A stretch of DNA of 64,000 bases, from NCBI GenBank assembly GCA_029216955.1, contig JANAVB010044017.1, forward strand, positions 3,042,844 through 3,106,843, read 5' to 3'. A program made the translations under genes and the position numbers. Origin of the DNA: Iris pallida (Eukaryota; Streptophyta; Magnoliopsida; Asparagales; Iridaceae). This document shows, piece after piece, positions 1 through 13,156 of the stretch. The notes under the pieces are model-generated. The model did not search any database. It was not told the origin of the DNA and saw only the letters and a list, made by a program, of their open reading frames with translations. The first letter of the stretch is position 1. The number at the start of each line of letters is the position of its first letter.

Positions 1-1130
1 TCCTTTAGGTATTGTATATGGAATTTGTTGGAAGGTAATAGCTGGTCTCGTGCTCCAAATAGCAATGTCACGGTCAAGGACACCAAATGATCTAGATAGA
101 AAGTGGCTGCTCATGAGGTACTAATTTATCATCCTAATATAAACCAACTTATCATGATCAATCGGTAATACTAGTAAATCCTAAAATTTAGTGGGAGTAC
201 AATCTATACTCTACAGAACTAAGACATAGTTTTAGGTATAATGATGTTTAAAAAAAATTCAAAGTCGTGATGTTGTACCTCGACTCTTGATAATAAAAGA
301 ATACTAGATGACGTAATTGATAATGTGATACAGCAAATATGAATCAATTTTGAAGATAGTTTTCCGATTTCGAATAGATGGAAACGATTGTGTATATATA
401 GCTTTCATGACCATAAAATAATACTTCATGTCTACGAGCATTTGTCAAGACTGTTGTGGATGAGATCCTAAAGGGCAAGTTTAACTATATCTCAATCCAC
501 ATAAAATAATCGAAGAGTGAACCAAGTGCTCTAGGTTGATCAGACCATCATGCACCGGTCCTGATTAGACAATATGTTAGTGGACATGCCCAGATAACAT
601 ATGTCTTGAACAAGCTCAATAACAGAATGAGCTTGCAAAACTAGACTATAATAGCAGCATTAGTCAAGATAGTTAAAATTATGAGTACATGAGAAGATGA
701 AGAAAGTGTGAATAGTTCAAGTTCTTCAAATAAAATCTAAAACTCATCCGTTGTTTGTGCCAATACAGTCGTCCTACTGTCTTCTTGTCTAAGGCCTTGG
801 TTAAGGTTAAAGGGAGTGTTAGGTCGTAAGGAATTCTACCCAATATATAAGAGTTAAACTAGTAGTGAGATGGGACACGGGAACATGTCTTACCTAGTGT
901 GAGTCATCTTCCTAACCTTATCAAGCACGAAGGAAAGATGAGAATTACAATAGAAGGGATCAAGCAAGATGCAAATCAAGAAGTCAAGCAAGAGTTTAAA
1001 AAATAGAATCAAGGAAGGAGGTCAAGTATGTGGATGAAATTTGATACTCTAATCCTATACGCAGGCTTGCTTGGTACGGTAAAGTAACCAAACAATTTAT
1101 CGTAGACCTGCATGGGCCACCACCTAAATA
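1..1130 (-). other. A-old internal region, non-coding
   Basis: No convincing ORF on either strand. It is homologous to the A-young internal region (24430-25658): both carry related text around a run CATCATGCACCGG (about 548 and 25042), a run TAACATATGTCTTGAACAAG (597 and 25090) and the same approach to the LTR (AAAGTAACCAAACAATTTATC). The 19-bp candidate primer site lies at 1105-1123. No gag or pol remnant is visible, so this looks like a LARD-type (large non-coding) element. Confidence 0.7.
1105..1123 (-). other. Candidate primer-binding site of A-old
   Basis: The plus strand reads GACCTGCATGGGCCACCAC; the minus strand therefore begins TGGTGGCCCATGCAGGTC, starting with TGG as a tRNA-primed site should. 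It lies 7 nt from the LTR edge. The same sequence sits at the same place in B, A-young and (one base differs in copy 1) both chromovirus copies. It does not match the common tRNA-iMet site; the tRNA is not identified. Confidence 0.5.
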
Positions 1131-2749
1131 TGTAATATCCCAGTCCTAAAATACGTAGGACTAGGAACGTAGACATGTCAGCCGTATAATAAATTTACGT
1201 AAGCTGTAAATGCAGTAAAACCAAGGCTAATCTAATCTCATCCACAAAATAAAGATAAAGCTTTTATAGAATCAAATAAGAATTTATTATTTTACATGTA
1301 GTTGGGCGAAGACAAATCCGCTACCAACTAATTGAAAGAAAAGTAATACATGGAAAATGAAATGAATTGTCCAGAGTAGCAAGGAATGGTCCAAGACACG
1401 TCATCTTCGAAAGAGTAGAGAAGATCACAACCTTGGCTAGAATACCTACAAAAAGTTAAGAGCACATACCTGGAGAGATCACCAGGTCCTCAGAGGGACG
1501 TAACAAGATACATAATATCATGCCATAAAACTGAATATAAAATGCTCAATAATAAGTTAAATCGGATAATAACATAGTCCAATACTCTACCCTTGAATTA
1601 GTGCACCATCCTCCCAACCAGACAAGGACAGGAGATGGCCTCCTAATCCACGATGAAGTATCTTTCTATACCATGAATCAAGTATAGTATCCGGACCACA
1701 ACAAGGTTCAGTACATTCTCATCGAAGCAGTGAACCACACCTACAACCAAACAAGGACAAGGTGTGGCAAACTAGTCCGTGACAAGTTACTGTTCCAAGC
1801 CGCGATCAGATATAAGTACCCAAACCAGAGGTACTTCTACCTAACGGATAAGGTCACCTAACCACTCTAGGTGTAATACAATCGAGAATAGTACATGGTC
1901 GCAAAACCTCCAAGTCAAGTCGAGATAAAATAATACAATACAATACTCAGTAGAGAATCTAAACACTACATATCATTCCTCAGTATCGAGCGAGTCTATA
2001 GTATATGGTCTACCTATCGTTCCTTAGTGTCGAGTGAGTCTACGATGGATAGGAAGAAGGTCAACGTCCACTTGTATTCTCTCCTCCCAATGCTCTAAAT
2101 CTAATAACTACTAGTCTTCTATCATATAATCCTAATAGTAGTTATAGCCTAACGAATGTCCTTACGTATCGTTGGCCAGCCAATCACGCAAGTACGAGAC
2201 CTATATGTGACTCGTGACTCGTAGAAAACATGTGTCAAGGCCAATGAATGTAGGTAGTCTCTCTAATCTAGGTTTAATGGGCATAGAAATAGTGCAAGCA
2301 ACAAGAAATATAAATAAACGGTAGAATTTCATAAAGATAAGACTATTTAGCACAGTTTATTTTACAGGAAATAAATAAGAAAGAAATGTATGCAATATAT
2401 AAGCTAAAGTACATAGACAGTACATGGCAAGGTATCTTGCATGAGGGTGGTGTGCTGAGATAGCAAGTCCAGTGATCAGAATCGGTCGTTATGAAAAGTG
2501 AGATCCCATAAATAACTCCGGATGCTACAATAAATATTACGAACGTATTTGGTATAAAATATATGTCTAATAAACGCATGTCCAAAAGTCCAATTCTTGA
2601 CAGGAGCAAAATTGTAATTTTGGATCAAAACGATGTCCGCCGTTGGACCCGTTTTGCACTAAAAAATGTGTCAGTACCTACGGTCTCTAAATTCATCAAA
2701 CTATATGTCTATATATCTATTTTGATAAGACGAACCTAGTCGTACATCC
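1131..2749 (-). repeat. A-old right LTR, piece 1
   Basis: Starts TGTAATATCCCAGTCC. Its first 1.2 kb aligns by eye with the start of the A-young LTRs (10412 and 25659): same order of AATACGTAGGA, CGTAAGCTGTAAA, ATCCGGACC and the TCTAGGTTTAATG block. From about 2598 it instead resembles the B LTR (about 3900 and 7988). It ends at 2749, the last base of the left TSD copy CATCC (2745-2749) of element B. No gene is seen; short ORFs here look like chance. Confidence 0.7.
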
Positions 2750-3334
2750 TGTCATGACTCGTACCCGCTTTTCGGGCGCGAGCTCGTGAGCAAGCCAGCT
2801 ACGTATCGAGCGGACTCCAGCCCAACTAGAATACGTAAATGCTGTCAAGGCTATGGTATACTGCCAAATCATGGCAATGCAATCTATACCTCAATCCACA
2901 ATAAGAATATGAAACACGAATGAAGAATTATGGGTCATGGTCTGCAGCCCATTATCATATTGTCCGATTATACTCCAAGAATGATATGAGTCTATAAAAT
3001 AGGCAGAATATATCATGGTATGAAATATAAAACACGAGAGGATAATAAAGAAATATCATAAGCAAATACCTGTATCATACATCGTAATCCTCTACTATCT
3101 CGATCTGCTAACTAACTCCATACAGTCGCTAAACCTGAAGAGATCATCAGGTCCTCAGAGGACATAGCAAGATACATATAAACATGCCTATCTAACAGTT
3201 TGATCATACAAAAATAGGGTATAAATGGAACTAGACATGAGACTGACAGGTAACTATGAACACGGATACGGGATCAACTATGCATAAATGAACTTCTGGA
3301 AGAACAAGTAAACAAGAGATCAATGGAATACCAA

Positions 3335-3449
3335 CCCTCGCCCCGAATATGGACTCGCAGGTCAGTTTTAAGACAAGTTACCCTCGTCTCGTGTGTGGAC
3401 TCGCAGGTGCAAAGGACAACCCTCGTCCCGTGTGTGGACTCGCAGGTTG
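3335..3449. repeat. Three-unit tandem repeat in B left LTR
   Basis: Units begin CCCTCG at 3335, 3381 and 3420 and end in GGACTCGCAGGT. Spacing is 46 and 39 bp. The matching array in the right LTR is 7419-7531 with the same unit number, so the array predates the insertion. Confidence 0.85.
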
Positions 3450-5230
3450 TAGGAACTATACAGGAATAGCAGTTCAATTACACATACTTGTAGGCACGAC
3501 TCATTCAAGATATAGGTGACGACATGATACAACTCAGTCATGACACAGGTAAGGACAAATCTGGCATGAACCATAATTAAACAAGCCTGGTGTAACTACG
3601 CTATCAAGTCTGGTAATACTGATATACAAGCAAGACAATAAACTAGTAAACATGGTATCATATAAATCTATAGCAGCTAAGGTAACTAAAGATAACATAC
3701 TAAGACAGGTGTACTATAAGCATGAAAATAAACTGTAGAGGGAGGCAAGGTATACTTGCCTGGTGGTAGCGCGAAGAACTAATAAGATACCGTCAACTGG
3801 TACGCCATAAAGTCCACAATCCACAAATGTCTCCAAAAGCTGAAACAGACATTGCCAACATTCTCAGAATAGTCAAATTATCTAGGATTGCCTGTCCTTA
3901 AGTCCAAATCTGGATATAGGGGCAAAACGATAATTTTGGGCCTAAATGGTGTCCGCCGTTGGACCCGCTTTGCACCAAAAAATGTGCCAGAGTCAATGGT
4001 CTCTAAAGTCATCAACCTACATGTCTACGGATCCGGTTTGATGATACGAACCCAACGGTATATCCAGTTTTGGATTCCGATGGACCATGCCCAAAATCGC
4101 CCGTTGAGTCGGACCGTGGGGCCCGCAAAACGGCGATCCGATCAACTGTCTCAGAATCGGACCAAACTTGGCATACATGATCAGAAAAATGATACGATCA
4201 TGTTGGCACAAGTTTCGTCTCGATCTGACGAGCGTGCACGAAGTAATTAGAAAAATTGTACAGAGACCGATACGGTAAATTTCGACGGATACACATTAAA
4301 TTCTTCGCGCACACGCAACCAATTTGAATTCCGTCAAAGACCACACGTCCACGAAGTCGTTATGTACCTTTTGATGCTTTCAGTTTGCGACTACGTCGCC
4401 CGGATTGGCGGGACGCACGTCGTATTGAAGGGTTTTTCTATTTTCTATATTTTTGAATATAGATTTTTGTTGAACTTCGGAATCGAATAACTTAGAACCT
4501 ACTCAATGAAATCAGGAACTACAAGGTGGTTTTTAATCTCGTATATGTTTTCTAAAAACTTGTTTAATTAGACTCTCTAATTAGTCGATGGTTCGGCAAA
4601 TAATCGCCTCCCAATCTAGGGTTCTAGAACAGTTTTTGGTATTCGGTTTCTGTAATTTTTTGTGATCTTTCGAGAATTCCCACGAACAATCCAGGTTAAA
4701 TTAATTAAATCTATCTGAAAGGTTTTCAAGGTGGTCAACTAGGATTCCCGTATAAATTTACGACGCGAAGAAAGATTAAACGGCGAGGAAGAAATCAGGG
4801 TATGAAAATGGGTACCTGCGAGTCCGCGACCGTTATTCCCGATCTTCTGTTGTTGTCTTCCACTGTTCCGATGCGCGCACGGTCCTGGCCGGCGGTGCTG
4901 GCCGTGCACGACGGTGCTGCGAGCACTTGGTGGCCGCCTAGGTTAGGATGAGGGGTGGCGCGGTATTGGAGTCGGTTTTAGGGTTTGGGGTTTACTCGCG
5001 ACCTCCCTCTATCATCATATACCAGTGTATATATATTCTCGGCAAAACAGTAAACAGAACAGGGGGGAGTTGGGCCCGCTCGAGTTGAGATGGTTGGGCC
5101 GGAGCTCAACTGTTGTTGGGTTGGGGGCTCAGGCCTGGGGGTTTGGTATAGTGTTAATTGTTTTTCTTTTATTCATAAAAACTCTCTATATATGTATCAT
5201 ATATTATTTATTTATATAAATCCAGTGCAC

Positions 5231-5400
5231 ATATTTAATATATATGTGTATATACATACACATACATACATAATATATTTATATATACATACACATACGT
5301 ACATAAAATATTTATATATACATACACATACATACATAATATATTTATATATACATACAAAAACACACATATGTAATATATATTCATATATACATACACA
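5231..5400. repeat. ATAC/TA-rich microsatellite array in B left LTR
   Basis: About four units of roughly 40 bp built from TATATACATACACATACATAC-type runs separated by ATATTTATA. The apparent ORFs rich in YIHTHTY are translations of this array and not genes. Confidence 0.85.
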
Positions 5401-6224
5401 CATTTATATATCTTATATAAGTATATATATTCCTAAATATAATATGCGCGTATATACAAAATTAGTACATATATAAAGGTGAACATGAATTATAAATGTG
5501 TACACATATATTTATCCAAAATGTGTCCATATAATAATATAAAAGTATTTATCCAATTTCTAAAGATAGAATATCGATTCAGTAATAAAATATATTTATT
5601 TAATCACCATAAAATAATAAAATAATAATAAAATAATTAAATGGTAGTCTGGTGAATCCATACTATTCACCATTATCCGGGTCATGAAAATTGTACAAAT
5701 ATTGTAAAACAATATTTAATAATAAAATGCCAACTTTTGTACAAATATCCAAATAATTAAAATGTACATTAATACCCAAAATAAATTAGGAACTATTTAT
5801 ACACACATAAATATGCCTACATGGTCGTCTTTGGTCTCACTACATACCTACAAAGGCTTGAATTCGGTTCGGGCCCAGCTCGGGCTAAATCGACACAAAC
5901 GGGTCTCCTACAAGTCAATAATATAATTAATAAATAATTAAAGCGTTTTATAGGATTAAGTCGCAACTTGGCCTAGTTTTCCTAGTTAGGAAATCACTAT
6001 GGCTCGGCTTTCCTTGGCATGGCTAATACACTAGTCAAGGCACGCCACTGCACTATCTGTGCCAAGATTCCTAGCCGTCTGCTACCTTAAAACTCAACCA
6101 TGGCTAAAGTCATCTACCGTAATAATTAACTAAATAATTATTTATAAAAATACTAAAAATCATCATTTAAATCAAATAAATGAATAAAATATTTCAAAAA
6201 TAATTTTCGGGAAGGGGAGCTACA

Positions 6225-6818
6225 AATCTAACCCCCTTAAAAATAATTTCGTCCTTGAAATTCTATTTCATAACTATTCCTTAAAATTCAAAGTCTACTA
6301 TCACCTTAATCTCCTCAAATTTAATTTCTCAAAATTATTCTATGACCTTCTCTAGCCATTTTATAACTCTGAATACTTGGGGACTTCTAACCACCTTTGG
6401 TCACACTACTCCTCAAAATACGGTCACTAAAATCTTATAATCTTCTAACTACTAGCTAACAGTCCTTCCAACAGATATCTAGGGTATAAGGCATTTATAA
6501 TCCCTCATATCTATAAACAACCAAAGCTCAATAATCATGCAATATTATACTATAATTTAACATTTTCTGATGAATTCTAGACAGCACGATCGTTTGTCAT
6601 TCCGAATTGTAAGGAGACAAAAATCAAGGTACGAAAAACAAGGAAGTGTAATCGAGAGCAAATATTGAGTTTTCAAGGACGTAGAGAATTTCTAGAAGAA
6701 TTTTCAAGACAGAGTGGATTGAGCTTTTTAAGGATTTAGTCATTGTCGCAGGCTCGTACCAGTACAGTTACGTAACCGATACGATATGGTTTGACCTGCA
6801 TGGGCCACCACAAAAACT
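6225..6818 (-). other. Element B internal region
   Basis: Only 594 bp and no ORF. Next to the left LTR, the motif around 6241-6263 (AATTTCGTCCTTGAAATT) matches that of the chromovirus (29914-29934, 37774-37793). At the right end, the 19-mer candidate primer site (6793-6811) lies 7 nt before the right LTR. Nothing else recognisable. Confidence 0.75.
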
Positions 6819-7418
6819 TGTCACGACCCACACCCACTTTTCGGGCACGAGCTCGTGAGCAAGCCAGCTACGTATCGAGCGGACTCCAGCCCGACTCGAA
6901 TACGTAAACGCTATCAAGGCTATGGTATACTGCCAAATCATGGCAATGCAATCTATACCTCAATCCACAATAAGAATATGAAACACGAATGAACAATTAT
7001 GGGTCATGGTCTGCAGCCCATTATCATATTATCTGATTAGACTCCAAAAATGATATGAGTCTATAAAATAGGCAAAATATATTATGGTACAAAATATAAA
7101 GCACGAGGGGATAATAAAGAAATATCACAAGCAAATACATGTATCATACATCGCAATCCTCTACCATCCCGCTCTGCTAACTAACTACATGTAGTCGCTA
7201 AACCTGAAGAGATCATCAGGTCCTCAAAGGACATAGCAAGATACATATAAATATGCCTATCTAATAGTTTAATCATACAAAAATAGGGTATAAACAGGAA
7301 CTAGACATGAGACTGACATGTGGCTACTGACTGGTAACTATGAACACGGATACTGGATCAACTATGCATAAATAAACTGCTGGAAGAACAAGTAAACAAG
7401 AGATCAATAGAATACCAA

Positions 7419-7531
7419 CCCTCGCCTTGAATATGGACTCACATGTCAGTTTCAAGCCAAGTCACCCTCGCTCCGTGTGTGGACTCGTAGGTGCAAAGGA
7501 TAACCCTCGCACCGTGTGTGGACTCGCAGGT
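7419..7531. repeat. Three-unit tandem repeat in B right LTR
   Basis: Counterpart of 3335-3449: CCCTCGC starts followed by TGGACTC and GCAGGT ends, with point differences between the two LTR copies. Confidence 0.8.
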
Positions 7532-9300
7532 TGTGGAAACTATACAGGAATAGCAGTTCAATTACACATACTTGTAGGCACGACTCAGTCAAGATATAGG
7601 TGACGACATGATACAACTCATCCATGACATAGGTAAGGACAACTCTAGCATGAACCATAATATAAACAAGCCTGGTGTAACTATGCTATCAAGTCAGGTA
7701 ATACTGATATACAAGCAAGACAATAAACTAGTAAACATGGTATCATATAAATCTATAGCAACTAAGGTAACTAAAGATAACATACTAAGACAGGTGTACT
7801 ATAAGCATAAAAATAAACTGTAGAGGGAGGCAAGGTATACTTGCCTGGTGGTAGCACGAAGAACTAATAAGATACCGTCAACAGGTACGCCATAAAGTCC
7901 ACAATCCACAAATATCTTCGAAAGCTAAAACAGACATTGCCAACATTCTCAGAATAGTCAAATTATCTAGGATTGCCTGTCCTTAAGTCCAATTCTGGAC
8001 ATAGGAGCAAAACGGTAATTTTAGGCCAAAACGAAGTCCGCCGTTGGACCCGCTTTGTACCGAAAAACGTGTCAGAGTCAATGGTCTCTAAAGTCATGAA
8101 ACTATATGTCTACGGATCCGGTTTGATGATACATACCCAACGGTATGTCCACTTTTGGATTCCGGTGGGCCGTGCACAAAATCGTCCGTTGAGTCGGACC
8201 GTGGGGCCCACAAAATGGTGATCCGATCAACTGTCTCAGAATCGGACCAAACTTGGCATACAAGACCAGAAAAATGATACGGTCCTGTTGGCATAAGTTT
8301 CATCTCGATCTGACGAGCGTGTACGAAGTAATTGGAAAAATTGCACAGAGGCCGATACGGTGAATTTCGACGGATACGCATCAAATTCGTCGCGCACACG
8401 CGACCAATTTGAATTCCGTCAAAGCCCACACGTCCATGAATCCGTTACGCACCTTTCGATACTTTTAGTTCGCGACCATGTAGCCCGGATTGGCGGGACG
8501 CACGTCGTATCGAAGGGTTTTTCTATTTTCTATATTTTTGAAAACCGATTTTTATTGAACTTCGGAATCGAATAACTTTGAAGCGACTCAGTGAAATCAG
8601 GAACTACAAGGTGGTTTTTAATCTTGTATATGTTTTCTAAAAAATGTTTAATTAGACTCTCCAATTAGCCGATGGTTCGGCAAATAATCGCCTCCCAATC
8701 TAGGGTTCTGGAACAGTTTTTGGTATTCAGTTTCTGTGATTTTTCGTGATCTTTCAAGAATTCCCATGAACAATCCAGGTTAAATTAATTAAATCTATTT
8801 GAAAGGTTTTCAAGGTGGTCAACTAGGCTTCCCGTATAAATTTACAGTACGAAGAAAGATTAAACGACGAGGGAGAAATCAGGGTATGAAAATGGGTACC
8901 TTCGACCGTTATTCCTGAACTGCTGCTGTTGTCTTCCATTGTTCCGACGCGCGCGCGGTCCTGGCCGGCGGCGCTGGCCGCGTGCGGCGGTGCTGCGAGC
9001 GCGGGTGGCCATCCAGGTTAGGAGGAGGGGTGGCACGGCGTTGGAGTCAATTTTAGGGTTTGGGGTTTACTCGCGATTTTCCTCTATCGTCATATACCAG
9101 TGTATATATTCTCGGCAAAACAGTAAACCGAACAGGGGGGAGTTGGGCCCGCTCGAGTTTAAATGGTTGGGCCGGAGCTCAACTGTTGCTGGGTTGGGGG
9201 CTCAGGCCTGGGGGCTTGGTATAGTGTTAATTGTTTTTCTTTTATTCATAAAAACTCTCTATATATGTATCATATATTTTTTTTTTTATTTTTTATATGT

Positions 9301-9347
<47 letters not shown>

Positions 9348-9560
9348 ATAAATCTACTGCACATATTTAATATATATGTGTATATACATACACACACATA
9401 CATAATATATTTATATATATATACACATACATACATAATATATTTATATATATATACATACATACATACATACACATACATACATAACATATTTATATAT
9501 ACATATAAATACACACATATGTAATATATATTCATATATACATACACACATTTATATATC
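9301..9560. repeat. Expanded TA and TATATACATAC microsatellite in B right LTR
   Basis: A run of about 50 bp of TA dinucleotides (9305-9350), absent from the left LTR at the matching place (about 5205-5220), followed by the TACATACA-type array. It shows slippage growth after insertion. Confidence 0.85.
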
Positions 9561-10360
9561 TTATATAAGTATATATATTCCTAAATGTAATATGCACATA
9601 TATGCAAAATTAGTACATATATAAAGGTGAACATGAATTATAAATGTGTACACATATATTTATCCAAAATGCGTCCATATAATAATATAAAAGTATTCAT
9701 CCAATTTCTAAAGATAGAATATCGATTCAGTAATAAAATATATTTATTTAATCACTACAAAATAATAAAATAATTAAATGGTGGTCTGGTGAATCCATAC
9801 TATTCACCCTTATCCGGGTCCAGAAAATTGTACAAATATTGTAAAACAATATTTAATAATAAAATGACAACTTTTGTACAAATATCCAAATAATTAAAAT
9901 GTACATTAATATCCAAAATAAATTAGGAACTATTTGTACACACATAAATACGCCTACATGGTCGTCTTTGGTCTCACTACATACCTACAAAGGCTTGGAT
10001 TTGGTTCGGGCCCAGCTCGGGCTAAATCGACACAAATGGGTCTCCTACAAGTCAATAATATAATTAATAAATAATTAAAATATTCTATAGGGTTAAGTCG
10101 TAACTTGGCCTGGTTTTCCTAGTTGGAACGTCACTATGGCTCGTCCTTCCTTGGCATGGCTAATACACTAGTCAAGGCACACCACTGCACTATCCGTGCC
10201 ATGATTCCTAGCCGTCTGGTACCTCAAAACTCAACCATGGCTAAAGTCATCTACCGTAATAATTAACTAAATAATTATTTATAAAATTCTAAAAATCATC
10301 ATTTAAATCAAATAAATAAATAAAAATATTTCAAAATAAAATTCGAGAAGGGGAGCTACA

Positions 10361-10411
10361 CGTCCAAAGCTGAATTTCAGTGAGCCGTACACAATTTTGC
10401 CCGTTGGATCG
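10361..10411 (-). repeat. A-old right LTR, piece 2
   Basis: A 46-bp remnant of A-old (10366-10411) between the right TSD of B (CGTCC, 10361-10365) and the left TSD of A-young (GATCG, 10407-10411). It continues the phrase broken at 2749 and resumes at 48084; related LTRs show the same phrase uninterrupted at about 4065-4105 and 8152-8192. Confidence 0.8.
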
Positions 10412-13156
10412 TATAACGTCCCAGTCCCAAAATACGTAGGACAAGGAACGTAGGCATGCCACCCGTATAATAAATATACGTAAGCTGTAAAATGCAGTAG
10501 AACCATAACTAATCTCATCCACACAAATAAATGAATAAAATATATCATATAATGATAGTGAATTGTCTTGATACAATATGTTGTGCGGAGACAAATCTAC
10601 TACCAACAAGTAAGAAAAATACATGGGAAATGAAAGACGATCCAAGTGCAATTATCCTCGAAGAAATAGCGATGAACACGGCTAGAGCTAGAACACCTGC
10701 GAAAGACAATAGCACACACCTGGCGAGATAACCAAGTCCTCGGAGGGACGTAACAAGACACATAATATCATGCCATTTAAACTGAATAAATATTGCTCAA
10801 ATAAATAAGTCAATTGAATTATAACATGGTCCAATACACACCTATTGAACGAGCGTACCACCCCCCAACCAAACAAGGACATGAGATGGTAAGCTAATTC
10901 ATGGTGACGTATCTTTCCATGCTATGAATCCAATATGGTATCCGGACCCCAACAAGGTTCAATACCTTCTCATCGAAGTAGTAAGTCACAGCTACAACCA
11001 AACAAGGACAAGATGTGACTAACTAATCCGCGACAAGTTATTGTTCCAAGCCACGGTCAGATACAAGTACTCAAACCAAAAGTACTCATACCTAACGGAT
11101 AAAGTTGCCTAACCGTTCTAAGTGAAATGTAGTTAAGAACAATCTTTCATACGCATGGGCCTCGACTAAATAGGATCGGCATGGTCCCCCATTAGGGCAC
11201 CAGAGGCCCCATCAGTAAGAGCATAACGTTCCGCAGAACGTTAGTGGCCGTCAGTAATCATGGATAATCTGACCCGCGTCTCCGGCGGAGCTCACGGGTT
11301 ACAAAAGGGAAAGTGCATCGAAGCCCATACGCTAAGGAATTGTCCTCCCCGCCCAATGCCTACTATGTTGTATCCACAACAGAAAACCTCTATAATCGCT
11401 AAGTCAAACTAAGCATGCAACCTTTGTTAGCAATTATTCCTATTGCATGGCTTGTACGTACTGGTGGCCAGCCAATCACGTACGTCCGTGTTCTTCATAC
11501 GACACACAACTTCGTGGTACAACGTGTCAAGGCCATAAATGCAACACACAAAGGTGGTCCCTTAAATCTAGGTTTAATGTGTAAGAAAAATAATACATAG
11601 CAGAAAATATAAATGAACAGTAAGTTCTAACAGGTTATGCCATGTATCACAGTTTATTTTGCATAAAGAAAATAAATAATGCATGAAATATGAGCTAAAA
11701 TAAATAAACAGCAAATGGCAAGGTGTCTTGCCTGGTAGGACGCCTGGTGTACAGCAATGATCAAGATGGCACGAATTTTGACATCGGTGCAACAACTATG
11801 CAAGGTAACCTCTGATGGTGGCACGGACAGTTCCATTGGGTCCAGGATGGTTTAATTTCTTAGGGTCGATAGGAGGATGGACAGAATTGACGAAGAAAGT
11901 ATGAATAATGGCTTGGTCATGGAGAGTGTTCAATAAAGAACAGCTTTCAAGAAGAAGAAAGAAAAAAATATAATAAGAAAAAAAGAAAAAAAAAAGGGAG
12001 AACGAGGGAGAGAGGGAGTCAGAGATCGGTGAGAGAGTGGGTTATCGCCGGCTGTGGGAGAAGTGAACGGAGAAGGGGGCGGAAGGAGAGAGATGTGCGG
12101 GAGGCTGATCGGGAAAGTGAGGCAGCAGGTCGAAGGGAATCGGCCGGCGGCGTGCTGGGCTCGCGGCTTGGCACGGGCGATGGCCAGCTGGGCTAGACGG
12201 AGGAGAGAGAGAAGAAAGGGCGAAGATCTCGCCGGGGCTCGGTGGTCGGAGGCGTGTGGCTCAGAGAGGGGTCTCGACGGAGCTTCACCGCTCCAGCGAC
12301 GGAGGTGAGGTGAGGAAGGGAAGATCGGGAGAACGAAGGCTGCCGGAGAGGGTTTCGGGACTGGGCTCGACGAGGCAGGGTTCGACGGCGAGATCGGAAT
12401 AGCCAGGGCTACAGCGCTGGCTCCGGAGGATGGCGCGGAGGCGCTGCAAAGGCGGCGGAGGCAGTTCGTCGGTACGGGGCACGGTGGCTGGCTTAAGCGC
12501 GACGGAGAGAGAGCGGAAGCTCGGTGGCTGCGCGTCCCTAGGGTCACGAAGGACAGAGTGGCATGGGACGGCTCACCGGGTGCTCGCCGGAGGAAGATTG
12601 GCGGGCGACGGACACCTCAGATATGATGGTTGGGAGGAGCATGCAGCTCGCCGACACTCGGATTCGGTCGGTGGCCACGGAAGGTTAGTGGTGGAGGTGT
12701 TTTGGTGATTGTTTTGGGAATTTTCGATTGGATGGAGGAGGCCGATGTGGACTATCATGGCCGCGGTGGTGGTAGGCGTGTTTGTAGGAGTCTATGGGTT
12801 TGCTGTGGTCGGGAGGCAGCCAGAGGCGATGGTGGCGGTGATGGCGAGGGCGATGGTATACCGGTGGCGGTGTAGTGATGTCGGGTGTCGTTTGGCTGGG
12901 GTGACCGAGACAAGGTGGAGACAGTGGTGGTTTTGACGGAGGTCCGGGGGCTGGTGTAATGGCGGGGTCGAGATGGCGGAATCCAGTAAGGGCTTCGGCC
13001 AAAATTAGGGTTAGGGTTAGGATTAGGACCAGGGTTTGTATCCTACATGACGGGTGGAGTCGAAGTCGTGTTGGGGATGTATCCGACACGAGGAATTGAT
13101 GTAATTGTAAACAATAGAATAATATTATGGATGGTGGAACACGGACACGATGCACG
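10412..13156 (-). repeat. A-young left LTR, distal part (before Copia)
   Basis: Begins TATAACGTCCCAG (the usual TG is TA here). The first 1.5 kb is AT-moderate. From about 11990 to 13000 it becomes strongly G-rich on the plus strand, with ORFs on both strands that I read as compositional. In element orientation this lies downstream of the TATA-like CTATAAATAG (23773-23782), so it may be transcribed leader. It ends with the TSD GCACG (13152-13156). Confidence 0.8.

Larger units (their letters stand above)
2750..6224 (-). repeat. Element B left LTR
   Basis: Runs from TGTCATGACTCG to GGGGAGCTACA, 3475 bp, and pairs with 6819-10360. In order it holds a tandem of three 39-46-bp units (3335-3449), a stretch also found in A-old (about 3890-4560), a GC-richer part (about 4800-5010), an ATAC-rich satellite (5231-5400) and a long AT-rich tail. 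A TATA-like minus-strand run lies near 5018-5033 but is not decisive. The ORFs here are not convincing. Confidence 0.85.
2750..10360 (-). mobile_element. Element B: complete non-autonomous LTR retrotransposon (LARD-like)
   Basis: Two LTRs of about 3.5 kb (2750-6224, 6819-10360) flank only 594 bp of internal sequence. Ends are TGTCA...GAGCTACA. The TSD is CATCC (2745-2749) and CGTCC (10361-10365); the single difference is a CG-to-CA change as expected from cytosine deamination. Removing the element restores the order seen in related LTRs (about 4045-4105). No gag or pol is present. The primer-site-like 19-mer (6793-6811) and the motif near 6241-6263 link it to the chromovirus at 27076-45607. 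It sits inside the A-old LTR. Confidence 0.85.
6819..10360 (-). repeat. Element B right LTR
   Basis: Starts TGTCACGACCCAC and ends GGGAGCTACA, 3542 bp. Close copy of 2750-6224, with the tandem array at 7419-7531 and an expanded TA/TAC array at 9301-9560. For a minus-oriented element this is the 5' LTR. No host gene in it. Confidence 0.85.

Noticed and set aside
3888..4250. 120-codon plus ORF in the B LTR with a partial copy at 7973-8221
   Set aside because: The sister LTR copy is truncated by a stop and the A-old counterpart is broken; a conserved LTR stretch, not a gene.
5090..5476. Tyr/His/Ile/Thr-rich ORFs, also at 9163-9547
   Set aside because: Translations of TATATACATACA-type microsatellites.
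11930..12547. 205-codon minus-strand ORF and overlapping plus ORFs in the G-rich block
   Set aside because: Open frames on both strands of one GC-biased stretch within an LTR; Ser/Pro/Ala-rich with no domain; frames are not kept in the sister LTR (46138-46725).
13004..13022. TTAGGGTTAGGG runs, also near 47248-47268 and 63425-63445
   Set aside because: Only two or three units, and not the plant TTTAGGG repeat; too short for an interstitial telomere.
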